A DNA stretch of 64,000 bases from Beta vulgaris subsp. vulgaris (lineage: Eukaryota; Streptophyta; Magnoliopsida; Caryophyllales; Amaranthaceae). Under the pieces are notes generated by a model. The model saw only the letters and a list, made by a program, of their open reading frames with translations, did not search any database and was not told the origin of the DNA. How positions within the stretch are numbered: position 1 is the first letter of the stretch; each line of letters opens with the position of its first letter. Location of the stretch: NCBI RefSeq assembly GCF_026745355.1, contig NC_079206.1, positions 2,473,800 through 2,537,799 of the forward strand, in the 5' to 3' direction. Below, piece after piece: positions 20,417 through 31,896 of the stretch. The translations under genes were made by a program, and so were the position numbers.

Positions 20417-22729
20417 ATATCACTCAAAAGCCATATTTTTGTTCTTTTATACTAATAAGTTGCGCGTAATCGCACATATCTATGAACCTTTCCAAATCTT
20501 AACAAATTTTAAAGAGCGTAGACTGATTAATATTGATCTTTTGATAGCTATCATATGAACATCATTACTTTCAAGAAAGCTTAAGCTAAAGTTTGGTAAA
20601 ATGATTAGTTTGTTAATCTTAGTTTACATTTTTCTAAGGAGAAAGATAAATTTCATCGATCAAAAGTCATACGGCATCTGCAATCGATATTAAAAAAAAA
20701 AAGAAAGAAACACAACTTAACTTGATCATGATATAACTATGATAATAATGAACCAAATTTGACTTATAACATAATCATCGTCTGTTTGTTGAAGCATATA
20801 GCCTCCTATGAAAGCGTCTTATTATTATGACATAGTTTTGAAAAGATACCTCTTTATTGGACCACGTAGATAATATTCGAAAACCAATAATGATTGCAAA
20901 TATGTACAACAAGTTAGCAAATTATTGATAAACTGCATCTTTCTATTAGACCATACAAACCAAACTTAGCTTCAAACTCCCATAATGGAAGACTAAGCTC
21001 TTACTAGAGGGGACAAATAACCTAATAATTGAGTTGAAAACTCTCCAACAAAGAGAGAAAAAAGGAAAATTGTTAATAAAAACAAAAAAAATAAGTGCAT
21101 AAAAGTAGAAATTGAGTCTTATTACCACCATCAAAAAGGACGGTAGCAGTCCCGAATTGGCTGGAGAAAGACTAGGATTTTTAGGGAGAAAAAGGAGAGA
21201 AGAAGAGGTGATTAGGGTTAATCTTAGTTTACATATTAGTAGATATAAGCCCTGTTTGGCAAATGGAGTTTAGAGTTTATCTGTTAGAGTTTAGAGTTTG
21301 CTGTTAGAGTTTTAACTTTTTGTTCAGCAAGTTTGACTGCTGATTTGATAACTTTTTGTAATAAATGTGTTTGGTAACAATTAACTGATTGTTAAAAGCT
21401 TATTGTATTGGTTGTGTGAAATGACATTTATAGACATTTTGATACATATGGGTAGTATTATTATTATTATCAATAAGCAAAAATCACAAAAAGTTGATAT
21501 TATGAAAATATACATTAAGACGAATCTAACAAAATCCCACATGACTATATTTTTCCTTAAGTACAAATCACAAAAGATAGTTAAAGTTCCAAATATAAAT
21601 AGTGTTAGAAGTTAAAACGAGTTATTAAAAAAAAAAAAAAAAAAGTATATCATAAGTATATTTTAAAAATTCAGTGAGCACATGAATGGTTCATAAAATT
21701 CCTTAGCCCCACATCCATGCAAAACAACAATGAAAGATAAATTGATTCCAAAGTTTAGTAGGGCAGTAGATTTGTGGCATAAGCAAATTGACAAAAGGAA
21801 ATATATGTGATTTGATGTGATACAATTTATTTGCTGTTCAATGTTCATAGGCTTGAGAGAAATCAACAGCCACTTTATTCAGTTAAGGTTAAGATAGGAA
21901 GTTGAGACGAAAAACTTAAATTGGCATCGAGTTTTTTTTGACAAACTTCTGAAAGATAGAAAAATTTAAAGCCTGACTTGTGGGTCAAGTTCTTTTATTG
22001 TCATCACATGCTTCAATCTTCAATTATTTTCACATCAATGTCAAAATATTGCATTTGTTTTATTGAGCAATATAGTCTTTGTTTTGAATTTCGGTCACAT
22101 CTTTCTTTGTTTTACTTGAAAAACTTGAGAGGCAGTAGTAGCAACTAGCGAGTAACCAAATCAAAAGAAGGGATAAAGTTTAATAATCAATTCTATAGTT
22201 TTATATAACCAATCATATATCCAATAGTATTTTATGTTGAATAATAATGATCCGGTATTTTCATATCATCGACATATACTTTTCATATCAAGTAAATTGT
22301 ATAACACCCGATATTTTTAGAAACTATTCTAATAATAAATAAAATGTAAATTAGATAATTAATATTATTAAGTGAAGGCAATTAAAATATTATCATTTAT
22401 AAATGTCACCAACACAACTAAGTTTGTTAAATATCAAAAGAAAAATAAATTTACGCTAAACTTTCCGAATTGTAGCTACTACTAACTTAGCTAGGGAACT
22501 CAATTAAGTTCAACTCATCATAATCTAAAGTCCCAATTAAACTGAACTTCAACATATAATAATAAATAAATAATAATTCACTACAACAAACTATTCTTAA
22601 GCGTTCAATAAGGAAATGCATATAAAATCAAGTGAGCATCATTGGGAATTTCAATTTTATAAAAACTTGTTGTCTTTGCACGTTTATTGGTATGGAATAT
22701 ATATATAATATATAATATATATATATATA

Positions 22730-22768
<39 letters not shown>

Positions 22769-22960
22769 GTCGAAGTTAAATAATAACTTACCTTCTATAA
22801 ATTGTTTTAACCATTACATAACCTTACATTTTCAATCTTCCAAACGATACCAAAAATGAGTAACAAAAATTCCAAAATACTTAATGAAGAAAATTTCAAA
22901 ATTCTAGAAAAGTACAAAATATAACAAAATGTCAGATAGTGTATAATTTTAAAGGGTAAT
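20417..22960. other. Intergenic; truncated MITE half and AT microsatellite
   Basis: No host gene seen. 21485-21630 reads like the 3' half of a Stowaway copy (GACGAATCTAACAAAATCCC) ending in an A-run. 22690-22766 is an (AT)n tract. The rest is AT-rich without recognisable features. Confidence 0.45.
22697..22766. repeat. AT microsatellite
   Basis: About 70 bases of nearly pure TA repeat, with a few interruptions at the left side. Confidence 0.9.
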
Positions 22961-23131
22961 GCTATATGCAACCCTTAGGGTTGCATATAAGCATTAAATA
23001 TATTTCCTAAATTGGTATAAATTATGATATTTATGATAAAATCACACATAAATCGATGTAATCAATGCTTTATTATTCATAAACTTTCCCTTTTAAGCCT
23101 CTTATATGCAGCCCTTAGGACTGCATATAGC
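22961..23131. mobile_element. 171-bp inverted-repeat element whose terminal repeats are themselves palindromic
   Basis: The left end reads GCTATATGCAACCCTTAGGG followed by TTGCATATAAG. The right end is its near inverse, CTTATATGCAGCCCTTAGGA followed by CTGCATATAGC. Each end alone can fold on itself (TATATGCA...TGCATATA), and the two ends also pair with each other. No coding capacity; class unknown. Confidence 0.65.
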
Positions 23132-23819
23132 TTTTTCCAATTTCAAAAGCTTTGAGAAAAGTTAGAAAAATTAAGAAAAAGTTTAGATTGGTTTAAAATT
23201 TTGAGATAAATGGAGAATGTTCAAAACATATTAATATAAGTTTAAAAAATATATATAAGTTTAAGAAAAAAAGTTAAGATAACAATACTTTTTTTTTTTT
23301 TGCTACAAAGATAACAATACCCTAACAATATTTTACTTCAACTTATTATTTTTTTCAAACATTGTCTAAACTATTATGAACTCTTTTAACTTTTCACTAC
23401 TTTTTCTCATGCACCTCTCTTTACTCTTCTTATTTTAAAATTTTTTCTGAACTTTTTCATATCTTAAAAATGTGAAAAAAATAAGTTGAAGAAAACAATG
23501 TAACACTATTTTGATACTTAGTGAAAAGAGAAAGAAAATAAAAATCAATTCAGAAAATAGAAGACGGGCCAGGCCCATGATCCACGAAAAATAATCTGTG
23601 ACTTGTGAGTTGTGACTTGGGCTTTATCATTGTGCAGTAGACTGTGGCCCACTTTTATCATTTGGCGCGAAAATTAAGAAATTCTTAAACTATTTCATTT
23701 CTTTTTAGTGCTAAACTCTAAACTAAATTTTTTGTTTGAATGTAACTCAAACTAAATTTGTTTGTTAGGGTTTTCTTCTCATTTACGCTTCGATTTCCGA
23801 GAAACTTAACACCGCAACA
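23132..23819 (+). promoter_or_regulatory. Upstream region and 5' leader of the TEX30-like hydrolase gene
   Basis: No TATA box is obvious near the start. The DNA is AT-rich with two T-runs, and the text just before the ATG (CGATTTCCGAGAAACTTAAC) looks like a leader. Exact promoter elements cannot be set by eye. Confidence 0.4.
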
Positions 23820-26800
23820 ATGGCGGATTCACCACCGGCGTCAAAACGCCGTCGTACTGACGAGCGAGAGTCGCAAAACGACGCCGTTAAATCGTCGAAT
23901 CTCGAGGAATTATCGCCGCTGGTCGTCTTTGCTCACGGTGCTGGTGCTCCTTCCACTTCCGATTGGATGATTAGGTTTTCTCTCTCTCGATTTTGTAATT
24001 TTACTTAAGTTTGTTTGTGATTAATTAGATGCAAGTGTTACAAGTTATAACAATTAATCTAGAAAAATGGCGGATGTTAAAGTATAGAAATTTAAGTAAC
24101 ATTGTAAAATCTGGATGTCTCTTTTTTTGTGTGTTTGCGAGAAAAAATCTGCAAAATATTTGATAGGATATGAGGTGTGTGAGTGTCACTTCACTTATAG
24201 TTTTCTAAATTGAACTTATCTTATTGGTAAACAAAGTTGATTTTGTAAGGTGTTAAAACTTATTTGAACTTAACAGAAGTTATCTAAATTCATTAGACGT
24301 CATACCTGCAATTGAATAATTAGAATTTGGAAACTTTGGCTGTTTCTTGTTTTAGAACAAAACTAGTGTTTTGGCCCGGGCGATGTCCTAGGTTAGATGC
24401 AATTAACAAATATATTTTTATTCAGAAATTTCATAATTGATTTGATTAGTGAGAAATTGAAAAATAGATGTTATGGCATGATGAGTTGTTTAAAAAAACT
24501 TCTAAGGAATCAGGGGTAAAAATAACAATTTCAATGGAATTAGGTTGAAAGAATATATTACCTTAATAAAAGTATTAGAGATCAAAAAAAAACTTGTCTA
24601 CGTATTTATAGTTATATATAATTATAAGACTTTTATGTTTTTACTTTGAAACATTAAACATCGAAATTGTAATAGATTGATGGTTAAACTCTCACATTGT
24701 GACATGGCCCATGTGGCACCATTCCTTTGATAGGTATGCGTTTGAGTGGCCTTCTTAAAATTTTCGAGGCTCCTGATTATAAAGTTGGGCCCTAAATATA
24801 AACATATTATGCATAGATTGTAACAATACAAATAATGTATTCTATAAAATAATCACTATTAAAATACTTTAGACAAAATAAAGCTCGGGTTTCAACAATA
24901 TGACTAAAACAAACATTGAATTCAGACTTTTGGGCTCTAGTGGGGCCTTTTGCCATATGTCGCTTTGCACACCCTATTAGACAGCTTGTGTTTTATCTTT
25001 ATGGAGGTAAAGACTAAGGAAAACTAAATTCTCTATACTCACTCCGTTTTTTGTTAGTTTACCCCTATGTTTTATTGACGGTCTGAAAGATATGCCTTTG
25101 ACCGTTGCTATCTTCAATTTTATGTTAATGATAAGTTTATAAGAAGTTGTAATCTAAATCTACATATTGGATAACACATGTCATCGTTTAGTGTCATATA
25201 TTAGTGCTAAAATCATTGTTACATGGAACGTAGAACGTTCCGAAATGTGGTACGGGATCGGGAACGCGGAATGCAACCTCTAGATTAAACCAGATGGACT
25301 CCTAGACAACGTAAGACATACCAAGTACCACGTACCACGTTCCGGGACGTGTCCACTGGAACGTGGCCACGTACCACATTCTCGGTATCAATGGTTACAA
25401 TACGGTCAAAGTTAATGAACTTGGACTTTGAAAAAACAAACGGATAAACTAATAGAAGACAGAGGGAGTATTATGCTAAATTATATACCGTACATCATCC
25501 TGTGTTGGAAATATAAGCTTCTACACTGCTGGAAGCCTTGGTATTTCAGTTTAAATGCTTAGATTACTTTATGTCATGCTGTACACAGTTATGTGCTATA
25601 TAATCTCTTTTTATATATGTTAAGGAAGTTTAAGCTGTATGTGAGAATTTTATGTAATTGATAATACTAGTAGTCTACTAGAGTGAGCAGATTATATGTT
25701 TTGTGCAGATGGAAGGAGATGCTAGGAGAAGCTTTGCATGCTGTTGAAGTAGTTACATTTGACTATCCCTGTGAGTTAGCTTAGTCATTTCCTATCGGTT
25801 TAAGATATCGTTAGTTAATCAGATTTGACGTGGTACTGTGGTAGGCAAGTTGAAGCTGTTATGCGCTAGTTATTGGAGTAGTTATGATGCTGTTAGTTCT
25901 TATAATGGGAAAATATATGTTATGGTAGATTTGGCTGGTGGAAAGAAGAGAGCTCCTCCCAAGGCGGAAAAGTTAGTGGAATTTCATGCAGATATGGTCA
26001 AAAAGGCAGTTGCTGAATACCCTGGTCACCCTCTAATATTGGCTGGAAAATCAATGGGATCAAGGTGATTATTGATGTACTGATATATGCCTATATTATG
26101 CTCCATATATACTTACAAGTAATTCGCTTCTCTGCTTGTGATGCTTTAAATGATACATAATGTGAACGTAGTTGATATTTATGAGGTCATATCCAAAGCT
26201 AAGTTCAAGTTGTTTTTGAATTTGGACTTTCATGTCTCTCAGTATACTTACTGCTAACTGCTAAGGTTTTAGAAGTAGGCAATTGAGAAAAACTTGTAAG
26301 AAAAGAAAATATATATTTAAAGCAAAGAAATTGCTGATAGGGGCTTGTAAGAAGGAGAATCAGAGTTATAATCTTGAAATTGAGAGAGCACAAGAGGAGA
26401 CTGACAAAAGTAAAAAGGACTCAAAAGGTGAAGTCTAAAGATGTGTCTTCGTAACCTATCCTTAATGAATTTGGTACTGTATCTAGGATGCAATTGCATC
26501 AAGAAATCGCAAGAATGTATTAATTATATGAGTGGTTTTCCATTTATTATTACAGGTAACCAGCATTCTAGGAGTTTTAACCCATTTGGCTTCAACATAA
26601 TATAGGTAGTTATGATTCTTGATCTGATGGTTTGAGTTTGATTGAATGTTGGAGTCTTGTACTGTCGTTCATTCACCGTGCCAATACTCGTTAATTCCTT
26701 GTTAAGCTTGAAGTGCTTGGGAATATGTTGGTTATAGATGTTATTCACGTTATTTATTACTCCAACAAGAAATTCTAGGTTATTATAACTGCTTAAAGCA

Positions 26801-29800
26801 ATGTAGCAAGAACAACAGGGGCCAATAGGATACTTTAATGATTAGTGATCTTCAAAGGAATTTTTTGATTCATATTATGGCTACTGCTTGAAATGTCCTT
26901 ATCTTTCTTAAAGCTGTAATAGCTTCGATCATGTAAAGGGTAATTCTTCATTGCCAAACTAGATGAAACAAGTCATTGATGAGGCGGGTCAGGCAAATGC
27001 ACTAAAGTTATATCCAGTATTGCATTCAATTGTTAATGCAGTGTTATAAATTTGAGCATGTCTATGTACATCTATTGGACTAAACGATTAACCCATACTC
27101 ATGACCTTGCCTCTAAGAACAATTGTGTGGCAGAGAATACGGGGAATTCAATGAACAAGCATATGGGGAGTGTAGTTGGATCCTCAAAATTCATGGTGAT
27201 GCCGTGCAAATCATGATTCATCGTGAATACACAACATGAGATTGATATATTTGATAGATTCACTCTTCTTTAAATGTTTGTGGTTGCGGAAAGTGTTTTG
27301 CTACGATCATTGTGATGCACAAGACATTGGAATTTATTGCACGAGTTTTCCAAGCAATGGGTATGTTATGAACTGGGAAGTTCTGCACTCGGTATTAACA
27401 ACCCAAGGTAGATAAAGAACACAACTTTATATTTAGCAAGTAAAAGAAAGAAAGTAAAATAAGAAAGAAGAAGAAATAGATGAGGAAGAAGAGGGTTAAT
27501 ATTAATGATAAGTGTAACCAGATAATTCTCACAGCAATTCGAGAGGCTGGAAACTCTCCATTACAATACTCAGATATCTCTCAATTTCTGGATGCTTCCC
27601 TCTTCCCTTTCATTCCCTATTTAAAGGCTTACTCCTATAGGCTGCCCTAGAAAATCCCTGCCAACGGAATTATTCTCATTGAAAGACAAAAAAGCTTGCA
27701 TACTAACAAGGACAAATTAGCTGATGTTGCTATGATTGTCAATCATAGGCCAGCACACCAAAACAGAAACTTCTAGATTTCTTTCCCCCCTCCTTTTACG
27801 CCTGGAATAAATATACCTCAGTGGAGGTGTAACAGGGTATCAGTGATAAATGCCTTCGTATATTCTAATATTTTCATGTCAAGGTAATGAAAGTGAGGTT
27901 ATTATACTACAGAGAGTGCTTTTTTGAAGAAATCAGATGTAATTAGTGGAGATACTTAGTTGTAGCGTACAGTATCCAACTAGCTGCATTTTTTTGAGAA
28001 TGGAGGTTGTAAATAATTTATATGTAGAGTTAGCTGCATGGTGGCAAGTCAAAAGAACATCTCTGCTTCGGCAATAGTTTGTTTGGGGTACCCGTTGAAG
28101 GTTTACCTTTAACTTTATCATCTCTGCCTTTTCGATTCTGCGATATTTTTCAAGGTGAAAAAAAAGGGGAGAAATGGTCATTATACATTCCATAACCATT
28201 ACAGTTTTTTGGTAGATAGTGATAAATGGCAGTCTTGACAATGTTTATATGTAGTTCTGCAAGGAGAGACCTATGAAAATGGTTAAGCAAAGTCTAACCA
28301 GCTTAGGAGCTGCAAGTCTGTTTTCAAGCAGCCGACTTGACCCTTGATGTTGGGTGTCAATCTCAAATTTTCTAATTACTCTCCCCATTCCTTTAGACTT
28401 CGACCACTTTGACTTTCACCCAACTCATATACGCTATTTATGCTTAGAAAAGTAAAAATACTTGACGCTTGATCTTGGGTGTCAATCTCAAATTTTGCTT
28501 CCATGGTAATTTATGCTTAAAAAGTCTTCAAGAGTTTTTAACAGCAGTACACAGCATAGTAGCAAACGGTGTTTCATTCATAAGCAAAACAAGTAGTACA
28601 ATTAGCAAGCCAGCCATTCTTGCATAGCATTATAGAAGGCATTATTTGTGGGATAATATAATACTTAAAATATAGTTCGATGTTTATCAGCAGCATCTGA
28701 AACTCTGATCTTGGGCTGTTACCTGAGTTCTGCTTGTTTAGCACTTCTGCAATGACCAGAAACAAGAATAAGTATATCATGTTATTCTATTAGTAATCAA
28801 GGTTAAGATATTTAAATTGTTTTTGGGACAAGAAGTGGATTAAAAACTTGCCTTTGCGCAATGTCCATTGCCAGAGTTGTGGTGGGCTGAGCCATGGCTG
28901 GCATGGCCAGAGTTTTGGTGGCATGAGCCATGGCTGGCATGGCCAGAGTTCTGGTGGCATGAGCCATGGCTGGCATGGCCAGCGTTCTGGTGGCATGAAC
29001 CATGGCTGGCATGGCCAGAGTTGTGGTTGCCTGAGCCATGGCTGGCATGGCCAGAGTTCTGGTGGCATGAGCCATGGCTGGCATGGCCAGAGCTGTGGTT
29101 GCCTGAACCATGGTTGGCATGGCCAGAGTTTTGGTGGCATGAGCCATGACTGGCATGGCCAGAGTTTTGGTGGCCTGATACATGGCTACCATGGCTGTTG
29201 TTGCATTGTTTTTTCTCAGCTTCACACTTGTACATCTGCATGATGGCGGTGAATTGGTTGCTGTCGGGTACTCGGGTTTTTAGTGTAAAGGAAGGTTCTG
29301 TTGCTGTGTTTGGAGCTTGATGATCAAAGTGAGTTACTAAGATGCCTTATATAGCAATTCAGAGAATATTTTTCTTTCCCCACCCATAAACTTATTCTTT
29401 GAAAGGGCTGGGTGCTTGCATTTATTCACATTTAAATCTACTTTTTTTAAGTGGGCATTGATTCTAGCAAATGGCTCCATTTTCTAATTGATTTTTGTTC
29501 TACAATATCTTTTTCACGACATAATTGAGAGTTAGAGGATGGGCATTGCCACATTGGAAGGCCGCCTTCTGAAAACAAGCTCTGAATTGAGTGAATTTCT
29601 AATAGTGGGTGGTGCATCCAGATTTATTTGGTTAACTATATGCATTTTGGATCTTTTCTCTTTTGATGGCCGTTCTGGAACTGATGTATTGGTCTTTGAT
29701 ATTATCATCCTCTAGACAGCCCATGACATGCAGTTGGTGCAGTTCAGCAAATATTCTCCCACTTGAATTCTGATGCATCAGGTCCTTAAATTTTGTGGCA

Positions 29801-31896
29801 ATTGTTCCCTTTGACAAAGCCACAAAGGTAATTAAGGCATCATATTTCCCCATGAGGAGGATAATATATACTATAATAAAATTTGAGATTCTTCACTAAA
29901 TGGTGCAACTTCTCAAAGTGGAATATAGCATGCGTTTTTCTAATACAATTTGCATACTTAGTATCAGCAATTGCATAAATTTTCAAACTTCATACAGCTC
30001 TATATCTGATATTCTTTTTCAAGAAGAAATGACATGCATTTTTTTTTGTAAAATGTAAGATTTTATTAACAAAAACAAGCCGAAGCCACCAAAACATAAT
30101 ACAAACTACCAGCTAATCTAGTACAAACCACTACAGAGCCAACAATAAATACATCAAACTAATTACAATCAACAGCTAACTGATCTAGCCGTCTCCGATT
30201 CTCCCCTCCCCATTTATCATTTAATTTAGCTTTTGTTCTACAGAAAATTTAACCTTTTATGTTCGTAATCACTTTCTCGGGCCTAGGAACAGCATCATTC
30301 CATAGAATATTGTTTCTATCCTTCAAGTCCCTAATATATACACTATGCACCCACTTGATCCATAAGAGATCTTCTTTTTGTGCTATTTGCCATATATACT
30401 TGCCAATGGCAGCTACGTTCCATCTTTGACAATCTCTCACTCCCAGCCCACGCATTTTCTTAGGCATACACACATTCTTCCATGCAACAGGAGGATGTTT
30501 TATTATAACTACAAAAAGCTTTGCTTATTTGTGTAATATGCATCAAGTATTTAAGTGTTCGTATATAGTGTTTTTGTGAAACAAAAATCTGTTGGTAAGT
30601 TAAGTCCTTGCGTATGGTGATTTTTTAAATTCTTTTATCAGTTCACATAGGTATTATGAATCAAAGTAATAATCACTGTAATTATTAGATACATGTTAAT
30701 GATAAGTGTAACCAGATAATTCTCACAGCAATTCGAGAGGCTGGAAACTCTCCATTACAATACTCAGATAGCTCTCAATTTCTGGATGCTTCTCTCTTCC
30801 CTTCCATTCCCTATTTAAAGGCTTACTCTTATAGGCTGCCCTAGGAAATACCTGCCAACGGAATTATTCTCACTGAAAGACAAAAAAGCTTGCATACGAA
30901 TAAGGAAAAATTGGCTGATGTTGCTATGATTGCCAATCATAGGCCAGCACACCAAAACAGAAGCTTCTAGATTTCTTTCGCCCCTCCTTTTACGCCTGGA
31001 ATAAATATACCTCAGTAGAGGTGTAACAGGGTATAAGTGATAAATGCCTTTGTATATGCTAATATTTTCATGTTAAGGTAATGAAAGTGAGGTTATTATA
31101 CTACAAAGAGTGCTTTGTTGAAGAAATCAGATGTAATTAGCCGAGATACTTAGTTGTAGCGTACAGTAGCCAACTAGCTGCATTTTCTTTGAGAATGGAG
31201 GTTGTTAAATAATTCTTTTTAATTTATATGTAGAGTTAGCTGCATGGTGGCAAGTCAAAAGGACATCTCTGCTTCGGCAATAGTTTGTTTGGGGTACCCG
31301 TTGAAGGTTTGCCTTTAACTTTATCATTTGAATATATATATATATATATATTATGTTGAGATATTGCTCTTGATGTAGCTCAAGATGATAAACCACACTT
31401 TCTTCTTTGATGAATGTAATTCATGGTTTATTAGAAAATAAAACAATTAATAGCACTTACTGTTTCAGGGAATGAATGGAGCAATACGGGATGAGATATT
31501 GGTTCAGCTCGCAGTTCCTGTCATGTTTGTGCAGGTACCAGTTTCTTATTTCGTAACCACTTTTATCTGCCTTTTAAAATGATAGAAAACTATTGTGCTG
31601 AGAAAATATTGTGATGTAACATGCAAGTACTTTCTTATATCCGATTTCGTTGTTTTTTGGTGGTTGGGACGGGGGTGCAGGGTAGCAAAGATGGTTTATG
31701 CCCTCTGGATAAGTTGAACGCTGTCCGTAAAAGCATCAAGCCCATTAATGACTTGCACGTGATTGAAGGCGGAGATCACTCGTTCAAAATTGGTAAGAAG
31801 CATCTGCAGGCAACTGGGGTTACTCAAAATGATGCTGAGGAGTCTGCTGTCCAGTCTGTTGCTTCATTTGTTGCCAATAGCCTTTGTGAATCATAA
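23820..31896 (+). CDS. TEX30/KANL3-type alpha/beta hydrolase, 6 exons, 235 aa, with exon 4 duplicated
   Basis: Exons 23820-23974, 25709-25770, 25929-26064, exon 4 (28028-28100 or 31234-31306), 31469-31534 and 31681-31896 join in frame with GT-AG borders to give 235 residues. The protein has a basic N-terminus (SKRRR, residues 8-12), an oxyanion-type strand LVVFAHGAGAP (34-44), a nucleophile elbow LAGKSMGS (Ser114), an acid in GSKDGLCP (Asp168) and a histidine in EGGDHSFKIG (His197), so the triad is complete. This is the TEX30/KANL3 family; plant members have no settled function. Each exon 4 copy is 73 bases, so including both, or neither, would shift the frame. Introns hold a Helitron, nested MITEs and, on the opposite strand, a His-rich gene. 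Confidence 0.9.
24363..24706 (-). mobile_element. Helitron-like repeat, minus orientation (copy 2), in intron 1 of the hydrolase gene
   Basis: On the minus strand it ends GGACATCGCCCGGGCC, then AAAACACTAG. This is the same end type as the 12081-12351 Helitron (GACATAGCCCGGGCC, CTAG). About 345 bp match 5704-6048. The far (5') end is not defined. Confidence 0.6.
25038..25468. mobile_element. Stowaway-type MITE carrying a nested element, in intron 1 of the hydrolase gene
   Basis: Ends CTCACTCCGTTTTTTG...AGACAGAGGGAG are flanked by TA on both sides. Without the nested 180-bp element its length is about 250 bp, the usual size of this family here. Confidence 0.75.
25214..25393 (-). mobile_element. 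Small ACGTGG-rich element (sister of 9725-9959) nested in a Stowaway MITE
   Basis: On the minus strand it reads CATTGATACCGAG...CCATGTAACAATG, matching the copy at 9725. The flanks GCTAAAAT and GTTACAAT (6/8 identical) may be a worn 8-bp target duplication. It interrupts the Stowaway copy at 25038-25468. Confidence 0.65.
27502..28122 (+). repeat. Duplicated block X, copy 1 (end of intron 3 plus exon 4 of the hydrolase gene)
   Basis: Starts TTAATGATAAGTGTAACCAG and ends CCTTTAACTTTATCAT. It matches 30696-31326 over its full length; by eye roughly 95% identical. The copy carries exon 4 with intact splice sites. Confidence 0.9.
28028..28100 (+). other. Exon 4, first copy (Asn version)
   Basis: Bounded by ATGTAG and GTTTAC, the 73-base exon encodes the end of Arg118, then VSCMVASQKNISASAIVCL and GYPLK. 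It fits the reading frame of exons 3 and 5 exactly. It differs from the second copy by one residue, Asn128 instead of Asp. Confidence 0.85.
28738..29241 (-). CDS. His/Gly/Ser/Asn repeat protein H1, 2 exons, 132 aa
   Basis: Exon 1 runs 29241 to 28852 and exon 2 28746 to 28738; together they encode 132 residues. The start MQMYKCEAEKKQCNNSHGS is shared with the genes at 37096 and 42821. The body is nine 12-residue repeats of the form SGHASHGSCHQN or GSGNHNSGHASH, over 20% His. The end is GHCAKKC. The intron (28851-28747) has a GC donor in the strong context AAAG|GCAAGT and a TTGCAG acceptor; the sister genes share this. His- and Cys-rich repeats suggest metal binding, but I recognise no named family. 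No signal peptide. The gene is nested, antisense, in the hydrolase gene's intron between the exon 4 copies. Confidence 0.7.
28871..29200 (-). repeat. 36-bp tandem repeat, about 9 units, coding in H1
   Basis: The text GCCATGGCTGG or a close variant recurs at 28891, 28927, 28963, 28999, 29035, 29071, 29107, 29143 and 29179, an exact 36-base period. The period is a multiple of three and lacks stops, so several frames on both strands are open by chance. The minus frame with the family's N- and C-termini is the supported one. Confidence 0.9.
29347..29353 (-). promoter_or_regulatory. TATA box of H1
   Basis: TATATAA (minus strand) about 106 bases upstream of the ATG. The same TATATAAGGC context is at the same distance in the genes at 37096 and 42821. 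Confidence 0.65.
30039..30485 (-). pseudogene. LINE 3' end (copy in block Y1)
   Basis: The minus strand reads CMPKKMRGLGVRDCQRWNVA, IGKYIWQIAQKEDLLWIKWV and so on, the C-terminal region after the RT of plant L1-type LINEs. A 3' UTR follows, ending in a poly(A) (T-run at 30040). The 5' part is missing. The same remnant, with an internal deletion, is at 37903-38236, so it predates the Y duplication. Confidence 0.75.
30696..31326 (+). repeat. Duplicated block X, copy 2 (with exon 4)
   Basis: It matches 27502-28122, then continues through a TA microsatellite (31331-31350) into native sequence leading to exon 5. About 25-30 differences from copy 1 by eye. Confidence 0.9.
31234..31306 (+). other. 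Exon 4, second copy (Asp version)
   Basis: Same length (73 bases), same splice-site context (ATGTAG / GTTTGC) and same frame as the first copy. It encodes SQKDISASA with Asp128 and is the copy closest to exon 5. Confidence 0.85.

Larger units (their letters stand above)
28131..30694. repeat. Duplicated block Y, copy 1 (His-rich gene, promoter and LINE remnant)
   Basis: 28131-28230 matches 35577-35672, and 28497-30694 matches 36300-38447. The block carries the complete His-rich gene, its TATA box and a minus-strand LINE end. It lies exactly between the two X blocks. Copy 2 (at 35577) sits in the gene cluster without X blocks, so copy 1 is the inserted one. Confidence 0.85.

Noticed and set aside
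28848..29243. Plus-strand Gly/His/Trp repeat frames over the H1 array
   Set aside because: They are open only because of the 36-base stop-free period; they lack the family N- and C-termini, the TATA box and the intron.
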